In this document: positions 25,577 to 35,618 of the stretch, in pieces
How positions within the stretch are numbered: the stretch's first letter is position 1
How the letters are laid out: each line of letters starts with the position of its first letter
Program-made: the position numbers and the translations under genes
Assembly (NCBI RefSeq): GCF_002752675.1
Contig: NZ_CP024608.1
Location: forward strand, 3,472,001 to 3,536,000
Direction: 5' to 3'
Length of the DNA: 64,000 bases
Source: Massilia violaceinigra
GTDB lineage: Bacteria > Pseudomonadota > Gammaproteobacteria > Burkholderiales > Burkholderiaceae_D
Notes under the pieces: generated by a model
Told to the model about the DNA's origin: nothing
The model's input: the letters and a program-made list of their open reading frames with translations, nothing else
Database searches by the model: none

Positions 25577-25903
25577 TCAGTTGTCAGCGCGCGCCATCGC
25601 GTCATTGCCCGAAGCCGCGTCTTTGGAAGTCTCCATCTGAACAACGCGGCAGATGAGTTCGAAAGCGCTTGGCATCTCGACGGCGGGGGCGATATTTAAA
25701 TTTGCAGTGGTGGGCAGGCAGGCCATCGCGTCCCATCCCGGACTCATTTTTTCGTTGTTAGGCTCTGCGTGGCCTTGGCCCGCCGGAATATTCCTGCGCT
25801 CCGCTAATTGGCCACCTAGGCGGTCAAATTCGTCGAACAGCGCCTTGACCTTTTTAGGGTCCGCGACGAGCTTGGCAAAGGTTTCGGTAGGGGGAATATT
25901 CAT
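25577..25903 (-). CDS. stunted hemerythrin-like paralogue lacking metal ligands
   Basis: The N-terminal 30 residues (TFAKLVADPKKVKALFDEFD) align with the hemerythrin 220 bases further on (DAIAMLEADHAKVKSLFEQF), but the first iron-ligand His is replaced by Pro (ADH to ADP) and the later ligand helices are absent. The remaining 75 residues match nothing. It keeps a good ribosome-binding site (AGGAG before 25903), so it may still be expressed. Best read as a degenerate duplicate. Confidence 0.55.
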   Translation of the reverse strand: MNIPPTETFAKLVADPKKVKALFDEFDRLGGQLAERRNIPAGQGHAEPNNEKMSPGWDAMACLPTTANLNIAPAVEMPSAFELICRVVQMETSKDAASGNDAMARADN

Positions 25904-26042
25904 GTTGTCTCCTGGCTGGGATCAACATCATGCGGCGCTAAGGGGGACTTGTATGTGGGCTGGGCAACATACCGCATGGATAATCGTTCTGGGCGCGACA
26001 CGGGCCGCCACCGCTCGTCATAGCGCGGTTAGAACGCGCTCG

Positions 26043-26080
26043 CGTGTCGGACCGTCAAACTTTTGCTTGGGTCCGACACG
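26043..26080. repeat. perfect 11-bp inverted repeat downstream of the hemerythrin gene
   Basis: CGTGTCGGACC (26043-26053) and GGTCCGACACG (26070-26080) with a 16-base loop. It could act as a terminator-like mRNA end for the hemerythrin gene (no T-tract follows) or as a protein-binding site. Confidence 0.6.
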
Positions 26081-26125
26081 GGGGCCGCGAGGCGGACGTT
26101 TTCGCGGCCTCGCTCGCATTTGTCC

Positions 26126-26584
26126 TTATTTCGCAGCGGGCGCCAGCTTGGCCTTGAACGCTTCCATCTCGGCGCCGAGGGCGACCAGGTCCACTTTGCC
26201 CTTGCGGACTTTCGGGAACATCTCCTCTTCCTCTTCCTTGACGTGGTGTTCGATCTGCTCGGAGAGGACTTTCACCTTGGCGTCGTAGAGGTCCTCGCCC
26301 GGATCCATTTCCATGATTTGGGCGATTAGCTCCTTGGCGCTGGCATGCTCCACTACCGCTTCGTCCATGAGGTCGTCGTCCTTCACGGGCCCGCGAACCG
26401 CGGGATAGAACACTTGCTCCTCGACCTCCGCGTGGACGCTGAGTTCTAAGCAGATCTGGTCCGCGACCTTCTTCTTGCTGGCTTTCGAGCGATCGCTGAG
26501 CCCCTCGAACTGTTCGAACAGCGATTTGACTTTCGCGTGGTCCGCTTCGAGCATGGCTATGGCGTCTTTTGGCTGGGCTTTCAT
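26126..26584 (-). CDS. hemerythrin-domain protein
   Basis: The 152-residue product is a bacterial hemerythrin, a four-helix bundle with a di-iron centre that binds O2 or senses redox state. Likely ligands are H16, H51, E55, H80, H113/H114 and E118, seen in EADHAKV, SVHAEVEEQ, VVEHASAKE and EHHVKEEEE. The ATG at 26584 has AGGAG upstream. It sits between the hybrid kinase and the EAL gene, in keeping with an oxygen or redox-related signalling set, although no fusion shows this directly. Confidence 0.9.
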   Translation of the reverse strand: MKAQPKDAIAMLEADHAKVKSLFEQFEGLSDRSKASKKKVADQICLELSVHAEVEEQVFYPAVRGPVKDDDLMDEAVVEHASAKELIAQIMEMDPGEDLYDAKVKVLSEQIEHHVKEEEEEMFPKVRKGKVDLVALGAEMEAFKAKLAPAAK

Positions 26585-26738
26585 TTGGATCTCCTTGGTT
26601 GAGCGGGAATGATGCGCCTTGCCGGATCCCGCGTATGTGCGCCAAGGAACATAATCTCAGTTTGCCGCGTCGGCTTGCATGCCCGCTTAGCGCGGGAAGC
26701 CCTCGGCCTGCCAACGCGGATTGGCCCATCGGCGGCCA

Positions 26739-27014
26739 TCAGGCGGTTGGACGCCCAGTTCGTCCCAATGGCGCCTCCGCTCGGGCCGCGGCGACCTTCT
26801 CGATGAGCGTCCGCCACTCCCTGATGGACAAGTCTCCGACGTCGCACGCGACGTCCATGCGCCGCCGCAAATCGCGAATCCGCTCGGGACGGTTCGCGGC
26901 CAGCAGGTCGATGGCGTTTAGCTCATCCGCGAACGCCTTCGCCAGCTCAGGCATTGCGCCTAGCGCGACATTCTTGTCTCTCGCCGTCACGGCGCGTTGA
27001 ATTTCGCTTTCCAT
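26739..27014 (-). CDS. small hypothetical protein, 91 residues
   Basis: Starts at ATG 27014, preceded by AAAGGGGG. The product is fully helical (MESEIQRAVTARDKNVALGA..., RPERIRDLRRRMDVACDVGD). No family recognised. It is divergent from the EAL gene. Confidence 0.5.
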   Translation of the reverse strand: MESEIQRAVTARDKNVALGAMPELAKAFADELNAIDLLAANRPERIRDLRRRMDVACDVGDLSIREWRTLIEKVAAARAEAPLGRTGRPTA

Positions 27015-27251
27015 GCATCCCCCTTTGAAAACCAATTATACGGAACCGTATCGGGGATGGCGACGGCGCGAAAACGGATTTTTCGCCAGTCGATGAGCGT
27101 TCGTCGCGCGTAGCCCTAAGGCTTCCCGCCCAGGAAAAATAATCCTTGATTCGTCGGGTATTGACCACAGATCGGCGGCGCTCCGCAATTTTGGGGAGTA
27201 GAATTATTGTTGCGATCAGGAAATTCAATGTGCGTGGGCGAAGGGCGGGGG

Positions 27252-28025
27252 ATGAGTCAAAAGGAACTGCTCGCCGACACCACGGCGTCTTGCGGAAAAT
27301 GCGGGAGCGCTCCGCCCATCGAATTTCAGTTCGCCTACCAACCGATCATCGATCTGAAGGCTCGGGTTGTGTTCGCGCACGAGGCGCTCGCGCGGGGCCC
27401 CAATGGCGAGTCGGCATGGTCGGTGCTTAGCCAAGTGAACGCGTCCAATCGGTTTCGGTTCGACCAGGATTGCCGCAGCAAGGCAATCCAAGGAGCCGCG
27501 GCGCTCGGCATGGCCGAATCGCTTTCCATCAATTTCATTCCCAACGCGGTGGAGAACGCGAGCGCCTGCATCCAGCGCACGTTGCGGACGGCCGAGGCGT
27601 GCCGCTTCCCCTTGTCAAAGGTGATTTTCGAAGTCACCGAAGGGGAGAAGCTGCGGGACCCGGCCCGCTTGGTCGAGATATTTCGAGAGTATCGGAAGCT
27701 CGGCATCAAGACCGCGATCGACGATTTCGGGGCCGGCTACGCGGGGTTGAGCCTTCTCGCGAATTTCCAGCCCGATTTGGTCAAAATTGACATGGACATC
27801 GTCCGCGGCGCCGATTCGGATTCGGCGCGACAGGCGATCATCGAAAACATCGTTTCCCTCTGCGGCCGGCTCGGGATCGTGGTCCTTGCCGAGGGCGTGG
27901 AAAGCATGGGCGAGCGCGATTACCTGGCGAGCGCGGGAATCGATCTGATGCAAGGTTTCCTGTTCGCGCGCCCATGCTTCATGGCGATTGGCGTCGTCGA
28001 TCCGGCGGCGTGGGGCCAGTTGTAG
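27252..28025 (+). CDS. EAL-domain c-di-GMP phosphodiesterase
   Basis: The 257-residue protein is little more than one EAL domain. Residues needed for catalysis are present: E44 in HEALARGP (the EAL motif), Asn in SINFIPNA, Glu in IFEVTE, the DD pair in AIDDFGAGYAG, VKIDMD, LAEGVE and MQGFLFARP. It should degrade c-di-GMP to pGpG. A CGKCG pair precedes the domain (residues 14-18). It opposes the GGDEF enzyme at 21498. The start at 27252 is chosen for AAGGG seven bases upstream; MCVGEGRG at 27228 is an alternative. It converges on the broken kinase. Confidence 0.9.
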   Translation: MSQKELLADTTASCGKCGSAPPIEFQFAYQPIIDLKARVVFAHEALARGPNGESAWSVLSQVNASNRFRFDQDCRSKAIQGAAALGMAESLSINFIPNAVENASACIQRTLRTAEACRFPLSKVIFEVTEGEKLRDPARLVEIFREYRKLGIKTAIDDFGAGYAGLSLLANFQPDLVKIDMDIVRGADSDSARQAIIENIVSLCGRLGIVVLAEGVESMGERDYLASAGIDLMQGFLFARPCFMAIGVVDPAAWGQL

Positions 28026-28142
28026 CAGGGGGCAACCTTCGTCGCGCCGCCTCGTTGTCTTCGATGCGTTGTAAGCGGGCGAGCGCCAAGTTCGCGGTTG
28101 CGAAAAGATTCCGGCAGGCTGCGAAGTGGGCATGCCTATGCG

Positions 28143-29261
28143 CTAGGTCTGCTCGGCGCGATTGATCGCGCAGCGTTGCGGAAGGACCAATGTGAACACC
28201 GTGCGGTCGCCGGCCGATTTGACGTGGAGTTCCCCGTCGTGCGACTTGGCGATTTCGCAAGCGATGTAGAGGCCCAAGCCTAATCCCCCGGGCTCGCGGT
28301 TTTCTTGGCCGCGGCGAAAGGGCTGGAACAGGCGAGCCGCGGTCTCGGCCGGGATGGGATCGCCATGGTTCGCCACGGAGACGCGCAGTCCCCCGCCCGA
28401 CCCGGACGCCCTGACCATGATCCCCGCCCCGCCCCGCCCCGTCGCGGCCGTGGACGATCGCGTTCACGACCAGGTTCGAGAGCAGCTGGGCCACGCGGTC
28501 CGTATCGCAGACGACCGGATCTTGGATGGAGATGTCGCACGAGAGGTCGCTTCGCGGATAGGCCCCTTGGAGCTCCGCCACCACGTGCGTCAAGGTCGGG
28601 CCCAGGTCGTCGGTCGCGCGCTGCGTTTGATGCGCTTGGCCACTTCCTGTGTCGCCGCGTCCGACGACCTGGCCGCCACGATTTCGGCGCCCGTCATGAT
28701 GGACGAGAGCGGCGTGCGGATGTCGTGTCCCGGCACCGCGATGAACTGCTCGCGCAGGTCAACATTTTCCCGCGACGCGTCGAGCGCTCTCCGCGCCTCG
28801 CGAGTCGGCATCCAACTGGCCGGAGAGCAGCTCCGCGAACAGCCCGAGCATGTCGACGATTTTCGCGTCCGAAATGGCGGCGCGGTCTGGATCGAAGCCG
28901 CAAAGGGTGCCGAAGAACGTTCCGTCCGCTCGGCTCACAGGCAGCGAGAAATAGCTTTCGAAGCCATACATTTTGGGGACGTGATGGTGGCGGTAGACGG
29001 GATGATCCGACACGCAGCCAATGACGATGAGGGCCTCGTCGCATCGCACGCGGACGCAAAGCGTGTCCTTGACGGAAAGGCGTTCCCAGGCGCAAGTCCG
29101 AAGTCCAAGCGGTCGTGGGCGGCGCATAGAGTCCAGGTTTCGCCCGTCACCCTGGCCATCCCGACCCAGCGCATCCCCGTGGTGTCAGAGATGACGCGTA
29201 TGATAGTCGGAACGGATTTTAGGTTCTGGACGGCTGCGATGTCGTCGTGGTCTTCGGTCAT
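28143..29261 (-). pseudogene. GAF-domain histidine kinase broken by about four frameshifts
   Basis: Five consecutive frames together spell a complete GAF kinase. MTEDHDDIAAVQNLKSVPTI opens at 29261 and runs to DRLDFGL; a shift near 29085 continues ERLSVKDTLCVRVRCD to LSGQLDADSR; a shift near 28810 gives ENVDLREQFIAVPGHDIRTP (the H-box); a shift near 28615 gives TDDLGPTLTHVVAEL and LLSNLVVNAIVHGRDG; and a last one near 28430, inside a run of G and C, gives GGLRVSVANHGDPIP, GGLGLGLYIACEIAKS and the end. Either the gene has decayed or the assembly has indels. Confidence 0.8.
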
Positions 29262-29638
29262 TTGAGGGTGCGTTTTCGTTCGACACGGCCATGACAAAGT
29301 CGAATTCGGCAGGCTAACCTCGAACACGTCCGATGGGATCGGGCAGGCGCGAACCGCCATTATGCCCGATGCTCGGTCGGTATGCACGAGCGGTCCTCAG
29401 GCCAGAATTGAGACGAGGCCGCGACGAGGCGCAGCATCGCCCTGCAACGGCCGCCTTGGGGCGGCGGTTGCTGGCCGCGCGATGGGGGCGCGGCCGAAGG
29501 ACGAATACCGTCGACCATAGTTGCTTCAGTCCGCTATCGACGGGTGTTCGAACGGAGACGCCCATGAACCCGTCGGCTAGCGGACTCGCGTCGACTGTCG
29601 CAGTGGCCTCGCCGCCCTAACCCGAGGGCGACTCCCGA
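29262..29638. other. gene-free interval between two kinase genes
   Basis: No supported gene, repeat or terminator was found. Confidence 0.5.
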
Positions 29639-30838
29639 TCAATGCTCGGCGTGGACGATGGGCAGGATGATCCGAAAACGGCTCCCCTGACCAAAGCCTT
29701 CGCTCGTCGCGGTGATCAGGCCGCCGTGCTTTTCGCATATGTCCTTGGCGATCGCCAGGCCTAAGCCCGCCCCGGACCGCATGCGTTCCTTGTGGGTGGC
29801 GAACTGGGAATATGGCTTGAAGATTTTGTCGATTTGCTCTGGGGGAATTCCGATGCCGCTGTCCTCGACCTCCGCCTCCACCAGCCCGCCATCCACCTTG
29901 ACGCGCAAGGCGATGCGCCCGCCGCCGTCGGTGAACTCGCTGGCGTTGAGCAGGACGTTTGCCAGCGCTTGCGACACCCGCTCCGGGTCGCAAAGCACCG
30001 TCTTTTCGCGGGCCTCGAAGTGCACCTCGACTTTCTGCCCGCGCGCTCGCGCTTTTGCGGAGAGGGCGTCGAGCGCCGTGTCGACCACTTTCGACAGGGA
30101 AACAGGAGCCACTCGCAAGGCGATTCCATTTTCGGCGAGGTTTGAGGCGTCCAGAAGATCCCCGACGAATCGCGAAAGTAGCTTGACCTGACGCTCGACG
30201 ACGTCTGCCATCTTGACGATTTGGGCGTCGCTCGACACTCGCTTCATGGCGCCAGCCGCGCTGAGAATCGGCGAGAGCGGGTTGCGCAGTTCGTGGGCGA
30301 GGAGGGAAAGGAATGCGTTGCGGTCGTCGTCGGCTCGTTGGAGCTCGTCGGCCAAGCGCTGGCGCTCGGTGTTGTCCACGAGGACGCACAGCGCGCCGGC
30401 GATTGCGCCGTCGGGGCCCCGGGCAAGCTTCGGATGGGTCTCCACTTGGCGACGCGACCCGTCGGGGCGTTCCAGCCACGACTCCACGCCGTCGACCTCC
30501 TGGCCGCATGCGACCGCCTTCGCCGCGGGATAGCTTGATCGAGCCAGGGGCGTCCCATCGAGATCGAACATGGCGTGGGCGCCGCTCCATTGCCCAGGCT
30601 CCGATGGGTCGGGGGCGCGGCCCCACAGCTCGGCGGCGGCCTCGTTGTGGCTCACCACCGCGCCATGGGTGTCGCAGCAGAACGCCGCCACCGGCAGCTG
30701 GCTCACTAGGGGGATCCTTAGAGGAGCGCGTCGGTCCGCGACTCGTCGAGTCAGGATGTCGGCGTCCCCGCACGCGGTGGCAAGGTTGTCCAAGTTGATT
30801 GAATCGTTCGCGGGAAATCTATTCGATGTGTCGTCCAT
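29639..30838 (-). CDS. PAS-domain sensor histidine kinase
   Basis: The 399-residue soluble kinase has one PAS domain (about 42-160; VAAFCCDTHGAVVSHNEAAA, ending LVDNTERQ), a HisKA helix with H182 in SLLAHELRNPLSPI, and a HATPase domain with NVLLNASEF, EDSGIGIPPEQ and SGAGLGLAIAKDI. No receiver or membrane segment is present. Its response regulator is not adjacent; the nearest receivers are those at 21498 and in the hybrid kinase. Confidence 0.92.
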   Translation of the reverse strand: MDDTSNRFPANDSINLDNLATACGDADILTRRVADRRAPLRIPLVSQLPVAAFCCDTHGAVVSHNEAAAELWGRAPDPSEPGQWSGAHAMFDLDGTPLARSSYPAAKAVACGQEVDGVESWLERPDGSRRQVETHPKLARGPDGAIAGALCVLVDNTERQRLADELQRADDDRNAFLSLLAHELRNPLSPILSAAGAMKRVSSDAQIVKMADVVERQVKLLSRFVGDLLDASNLAENGIALRVAPVSLSKVVDTALDALSAKARARGQKVEVHFEAREKTVLCDPERVSQALANVLLNASEFTDGGGRIALRVKVDGGLVEAEVEDSGIGIPPEQIDKIFKPYSQFATHKERMRSGAGLGLAIAKDICEKHGGLITATSEGFGQGSRFRIILPIVHAEH

Positions 30839-31178
30839 GTTTGTCTTCTCCGGCGCTTGGACGGCAGTGTGCCTCCCAAGCGCTTCCCGCGACGCATCGC
30901 CCCGGCGCGCGAAGTTTGGGCGTTATCGGGGAGGTGGGCGGAGATGCGCCGCGCCCCTTCATTAGACATCGAACAACCGTAGTGATTTGTCGGCAACACG
31001 CCTACAAAGTTGTAGGCCTATGCCCTACGCCAATGGACGTGGCGTTTGTCCTATTATTTCAACGGGATGCTTAGAGCGTCCAAATTAGGTTTCCGAAGCG
31101 CATGTTGAGCTGGCTTTGAGCCACGGCGGCGTCGCTCAATCTGGAATAGGTTGGTAAAGGCCTGCAAAGGGCGCCTGA
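30839..31178. other. gene-free boundary between signalling cluster and defence island
   Basis: No gene supported. The DNA becomes more AT-rich from about 30,970, coinciding with the change of gene content. Confidence 0.5.
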
Positions 31179-34100
31179 TCATTGCTCTGCGGTTGACTGA
31201 CGCTTATTCACCGCGGAGACATCGATTGCGCATACCTGCATTTGAGGTCCCGAGCTGTCGCTGGCCGCTATCAATTGCGCCATGATCTGAAGATGCGTGA
31301 CAACTTGCGGGAACGACAGGAAGCCGCGCGCCTTCGTATCTTCCCATCCCAACGTCCGGGCTGTCTGATGCACAAGCAGGAGGATGCCCCACCGGGCATT
31401 GGGGTCACGAAGGTAGCGTTGTTGGAGTTGCACCGTTAAGGCCTCTTCAAGCTGCCTAAGGCTCCAGCTCTCAGCGACCTTGATTTCTATGGGCATTCGC
31501 GCATCGCTGCCGCGAGCGGTCAAACGAATGTCCGGCTCCTTTTCGTCCGCAACATGGGGTTCTCGTTCCAACGAAAAGCTCCTGCCTTGACGTTGTTGCA
31601 ACGCGTCGGCCATCCATCGCTGGACTTCGACTTCGTGGGGAAGCTGCGCCACGTCTGCGCCTTGGCCAAAATCTGCATGTATCAAATGATGTTGCAGATC
31701 ATCCAATCGCTGTGCCGCCACTCGTTGGAGGTCAGCCGGGCATCGAGGGATAGTCTGGAAATCGGTCTCGAACAAATAAACGTCCGACGAGATCCACGGC
31801 GCGCCTTCTGCGTCGGCGCGGGCGCGCCGCAGCGCAATCTCGGCCAATCGAACCTTAGATATCGGAGGCCGGGGCAAGGCTATTAAGTTATTAAACGCGC
31901 GGAAAGTTGCTGCGCCTGGAGTGTCCCCAAGTCTGCCAATCATCCTATCCCGCGCTCTCTCCGCTTCGTCCCGTTCATCTGGAGAATAGGCTTTTCCATT
32001 TGCTCTCTTGTTATCGTTTTCCGGGCGAACGAGGTCAAATCCTAAGACGATAAGCTTCTCGAGGGTCGCCGCCGAAAATTCCGGTATGGAGTCATGTTCC
32101 GTCGCCCAGGATAGGCCCATTATTTTAGGAAGTAGCGTCATCGCCAATGATGATCGTTCCTCCGCACGCAGGTGCAGCGACGCCTCGAATAGCGCATCCG
32201 CCGCCAAGTCTCCATTGATGGCGAAGGCGCATGCCAAGTAGGCGTCGATCTGGACGGGATCCAGAGTATCGCGTGCCCGCCCCAACACGAGCGCGCATAG
32301 CTTAGCTTTGTCTATAAAGCCTCGGCGAGCGATTCGCAGCGCCGGTTCCAAGATCTTGATTGGAAGGTCAGCCGAGGACTCAATAAGTAAATACATATCT
32401 GGGGCGACGAGCGATACGACTGCGGCATCCGCCCCAGAAATTCTGTCCAACGCGTCGCGGTTCTCGCCGCTCTCGGTAGCCAGTTCCGGCCCGATATACC
32501 GGCGAAGTATCTCCAGGCAAACCGCGGGCACGTGTTCGCAAAGGTTGTTGAACCAGACTGGAAATCTGTTGAGTTCCAGGGTGCCATACGTGGCAGCCCG
32601 TCTTGCCTCAGCTTCGCTTAATTTGAATATCCATTCCGGATTGCTTGCGGCCTCGACGGCGATTCCGACTAGTCCAATCATCTCCATTGCGTTGCCCAGA
32701 TTGCGTTCGGCGGCTGGGCGCTCGCTGCGCAGGATCGGCGAGCCAAGACGCCAGTAGCCGATGAATGCTTCTCGAATGAACGGGACAGCCTCCGATCCGA
32801 ACAAGGGGGTCAGCAAGCCAACATCGGACATCGAGTGTTTTGTCGAGTTGTAGGACAAATTTCGAAAAAGCTGCCAAACGTGATAGAGGCGGGCATCCAC
32901 TCCCTCAACGTCAGGCGCGCGTAACGCCAAAAGCTGGCTTGGGTTTGATCTAATGTCATTGGCAAACTTCACCCAGGAGGCATCCCGCTTCTCGTCGCGC
33001 TTCCCTTGCTCGGCCAAATATTTTTTGTGGTCGGCCTCCATTTTTAGCATTTGGGCAGAAGGGGCGGGAGGGTCTATCCAATTGTTGATCACTGCGACGA
33101 GCGCAGCGTCCGTTCCCGCCGTGGTCAAAAGCTGCGTCAACACGTCAGCAGGCTTGCCCTCTCCTCGCCAATGCTGCATTGCTAACCCAATAGCGAGCTC
33201 CCTATCCAAACCCTTGCTTCGAATTTTCGCGTCATCCATCAGCCATGCGATATCGGTGGACTGTATCCCTGGGTCAAATCCAGCCATGCGTAGATGCCAC
33301 GGCTCGTTGGCTACCGATGGAGAGGATTGAAAGTTTTGGTAGATGTCGACCATCCTCCACAGCGTCTTCCGACGGCGTATGGGCGTATCTCTCAGCCTTC
33401 GGGCGAGGTCGTTCGCCTCGTGCCGGTGCCACCCAAACATCGTCTCGTAATACGAGAGCTGCAGCGACACGTCGATCACGTTCGTTGGAACGTCTTCCCC
33501 CGATAGGTCCAGGATGCGCTGGGCTAGTGGGAGCAGAGTGGAAAGAGTCGGGGAGATCTCGTCAAACGAATCTTGCGCAATATCATGCGGTTTTTTTGGA
33601 ATTTTCTTAATCAAGAGTGCAAGCAGTCGCAGCGCGTCTTGCGCTACCACAAATCTAGACGCGATTTTCGGTCCATGATATTCCAAGTCTTGGCCTCCGC
33701 CCGGTTCGTCCGTGAGCAAATCCGGCAGTAGATGGAGCAGATCATCAATCGACATGCTGTGGAACGAAAAGTCATCGATGCAAGACCAAACCACCGAGGT
33801 TGGCAGGTTGGCCGCTTGAGCCGTGACGAAGTCCACATATTCCCGTTTCGCCGCCCTATTGCCGACGACAGCGAGTGATTGGCTTGCGAGGGCTAGCGTC
33901 AGCTCGTCGTTCTTGGGATCCATTGCCGATTGCGCAGCAATATCGGCTAATCCTTCAAGTTCGCTAAGGCCGATCATTTGGAGCAGCAAATGCCGAACGG
34001 GGTTGCTCGCGCCGTGGCTTGTCCAAAGTTCTCGAATGGTTGGTTCCATGTCCTTCCAAGCAAAGCGGCGCAGTCCATCGTGATTCAGTCGTTGGTCCGC

Positions 34101-35498
34101 GTTCGCCCCTGCCATTTCGGCCACCACTGCGGTCAATGCTTTCTTTCGAACAGGCAGGGATAAGCTCGCTGGGTCGCCGGCCTCCATGAGCAAAATGGGT
34201 TCTCGGCGTATGATTTCCTGCGCCGCGCGATCGTCCCATAGCGCGAGCCAAGCGGCGGTTTCACGCATGGATGGCTTAACGACATCAACTCCGTAGATGC
34301 TTGCAAAAAGCAAAGGGTAAGCCGCGCTCCATGGGCAGTTATGACTGAGCATCCTGTTTATCCACCGAGCCGCGAGATAGGATCGCACTACGCCCTCATT
34401 GTCGTTATGGAGTCGCGCCATGCCCACGCCCGATGGCACGAATACGGGACTGTTGACGAGCTGAGCTTGATGCTCCTGCGAGATGTCTGGCAAAATTTCC
34501 GTGAGCCGGAGCGCGGCCAGTGCCGCGTCCAGGTTTCCGCTGTCGGGAATTTCGATGTCGACAAGTTTTTCTAGAACCAACGCGGCGCCTAATCGTTCAA
34601 GCGCTTGCATCGCGCTGGTGTGATCGACGCTGAGGGACTTTGCTCTGGACGGATCATTCTCCCTTAGACGCTCGCTCAGATTGAGTTCCAGCATTTTTTC
34701 GAGATTGGAAAAAGCTCCACGCTTCTTCCAAAACCTGACTAGCCAGTCCAAATCGAGTGGCCGTCGCGCGAAGTTCCACAACTTCGCCTTGTCCAAGCCT
34801 TTGAAGAACTCCTGGACATTGCTTATTCCTTTCGAGTCCGCATATTTCTCGACTTGGGACCTATCAAGTGGAGCCATCAGCGCGATGAGCGCGCGTTCCT
34901 CGTTTCGCTTTTTTTCCTTAGCTTCACGCCTCATCGCTTTGACGACGAGTTCGTTCGGGTCCAAGGCGCCTAACGTATCAGACGTTTTCGGAACGGGAAT
35001 TAGCGACGTCAACGATTCAAGGTCCTTCCGAAATTCCCAATCCGCATGCCGCCCCGAAATAAACACATGAGCGCGAAGCTCGGCGCCGTCGATCGCCACT
35101 GCAATATGTTCTAGCGCATCGCGCAAGCTGACCCCGTCTAACTTTGCTTCGTCCACCGAATCGACGAAGAACCACGCATGTTGGTCTGATAGCCGCCAGT
35201 CTTCAAAACGCTTCTTCTGAGGCTTGGTAAGCGCATTTTCAACTCCGTTCTGACCGGCCTTTTTGACCGAAAGACAGAAACTAAACTTTCCCTCCGCGGT
35301 CAACTGCCGATGTTGTTCATTGAGCTCGGACGACTTCCCGCTGCCTCCTTCAGCCAGGATCACGACACGCTTGTGCGGTAGAAGTTCTGGCCAGCCTAGC
35401 GATCCCCGACCCGGTCCCATCCATCTTGAAAAATCCTCGTCTGGACGGCTTTCGTCTGACCATTCGATAAAGCGGCGGTCCAACTGAACGTTAGGCAT
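31179..35498 (-). CDS. STAND/NACHT-like ATPase with C-terminal PD-(D/E)XK nuclease motif
   Basis: The 1439-residue protein has a P-loop NTPase near its start: Walker A at about 49-57 (LAEGGSGKSSEL), Walker B at 108-118 (WFFVDSVDEA) and VFISGRHADW, in the arrangement of NACHT/STAND ATPases. About 1000 residues of helical repeats follow. Near the C-terminus is D1323 ... E1338-x-K1340 (EPDIRLTARG, MPIEIKVAESW), a PD-(D/E)XK nuclease signature. I infer a phage sensor whose oligomerisation triggers DNA cleavage. Avs proteins have the nuclease at the N-terminus, so this order is reversed. Start 35498 is preferred because ATG 35612 falls inside a probable promoter; no Shine-Dalgarno decides it. Confidence 0.72.
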   Translation of the reverse strand: MPNVQLDRRFIEWSDESRPDEDFSRWMGPGRGSLGWPELLPHKRVVILAEGGSGKSSELNEQHRQLTAEGKFSFCLSVKKAGQNGVENALTKPQKKRFEDWRLSDQHAWFFVDSVDEAKLDGVSLRDALEHIAVAIDGAELRAHVFISGRHADWEFRKDLESLTSLIPVPKTSDTLGALDPNELVVKAMRREAKEKKRNEERALIALMAPLDRSQVEKYADSKGISNVQEFFKGLDKAKLWNFARRPLDLDWLVRFWKKRGAFSNLEKMLELNLSERLRENDPSRAKSLSVDHTSAMQALERLGAALVLEKLVDIEIPDSGNLDAALAALRLTEILPDISQEHQAQLVNSPVFVPSGVGMARLHNDNEGVVRSYLAARWINRMLSHNCPWSAAYPLLFASIYGVDVVKPSMRETAAWLALWDDRAAQEIIRREPILLMEAGDPASLSLPVRKKALTAVVAEMAGANADQRLNHDGLRRFAWKDMEPTIRELWTSHGASNPVRHLLLQMIGLSELEGLADIAAQSAMDPKNDELTLALASQSLAVVGNRAAKREYVDFVTAQAANLPTSVVWSCIDDFSFHSMSIDDLLHLLPDLLTDEPGGGQDLEYHGPKIASRFVVAQDALRLLALLIKKIPKKPHDIAQDSFDEISPTLSTLLPLAQRILDLSGEDVPTNVIDVSLQLSYYETMFGWHRHEANDLARRLRDTPIRRRKTLWRMVDIYQNFQSSPSVANEPWHLRMAGFDPGIQSTDIAWLMDDAKIRSKGLDRELAIGLAMQHWRGEGKPADVLTQLLTTAGTDAALVAVINNWIDPPAPSAQMLKMEADHKKYLAEQGKRDEKRDASWVKFANDIRSNPSQLLALRAPDVEGVDARLYHVWQLFRNLSYNSTKHSMSDVGLLTPLFGSEAVPFIREAFIGYWRLGSPILRSERPAAERNLGNAMEMIGLVGIAVEAASNPEWIFKLSEAEARRAATYGTLELNRFPVWFNNLCEHVPAVCLEILRRYIGPELATESGENRDALDRISGADAAVVSLVAPDMYLLIESSADLPIKILEPALRIARRGFIDKAKLCALVLGRARDTLDPVQIDAYLACAFAINGDLAADALFEASLHLRAEERSSLAMTLLPKIMGLSWATEHDSIPEFSAATLEKLIVLGFDLVRPENDNKRANGKAYSPDERDEAERARDRMIGRLGDTPGAATFRAFNNLIALPRPPISKVRLAEIALRRARADAEGAPWISSDVYLFETDFQTIPRCPADLQRVAAQRLDDLQHHLIHADFGQGADVAQLPHEVEVQRWMADALQQRQGRSFSLEREPHVADEKEPDIRLTARGSDARMPIEIKVAESWSLRQLEEALTVQLQQRYLRDPNARWGILLLVHQTARTLGWEDTKARGFLSFPQVVTHLQIMAQLIAASDSSGPQMQVCAIDVSAVNKRQSTAEQ

Positions 35499-35588
35499 GC
35501 TGGGAACTCTCGAGATCTGGGATGGATTAGAAATCATTGGCGCGCGCCGACTGGACAAAGCCAAGATTTGGACATGTGCGTTTGCTAC

Positions 35589-35618
35589 ATTATGACTGTT
35601 AGTCAGACGCATGGTCAG
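35589..35618 (-). promoter_or_regulatory. candidate promoter of the STAND-nuclease gene
   Basis: On the minus strand CTGACC (35618-35613) and CATAAT (35594-35589) are separated by 18 bases. This would give the ATPase-nuclease its own transcript apart from gajAB. Confidence 0.4.

Noticed and set aside
35499..35612. 38-residue N-terminal extension of the STAND-nuclease protein
   Set aside because: Its ATG lies between plausible -35 and -10 hexamers and has no Shine-Dalgarno; kept only as an alternative.
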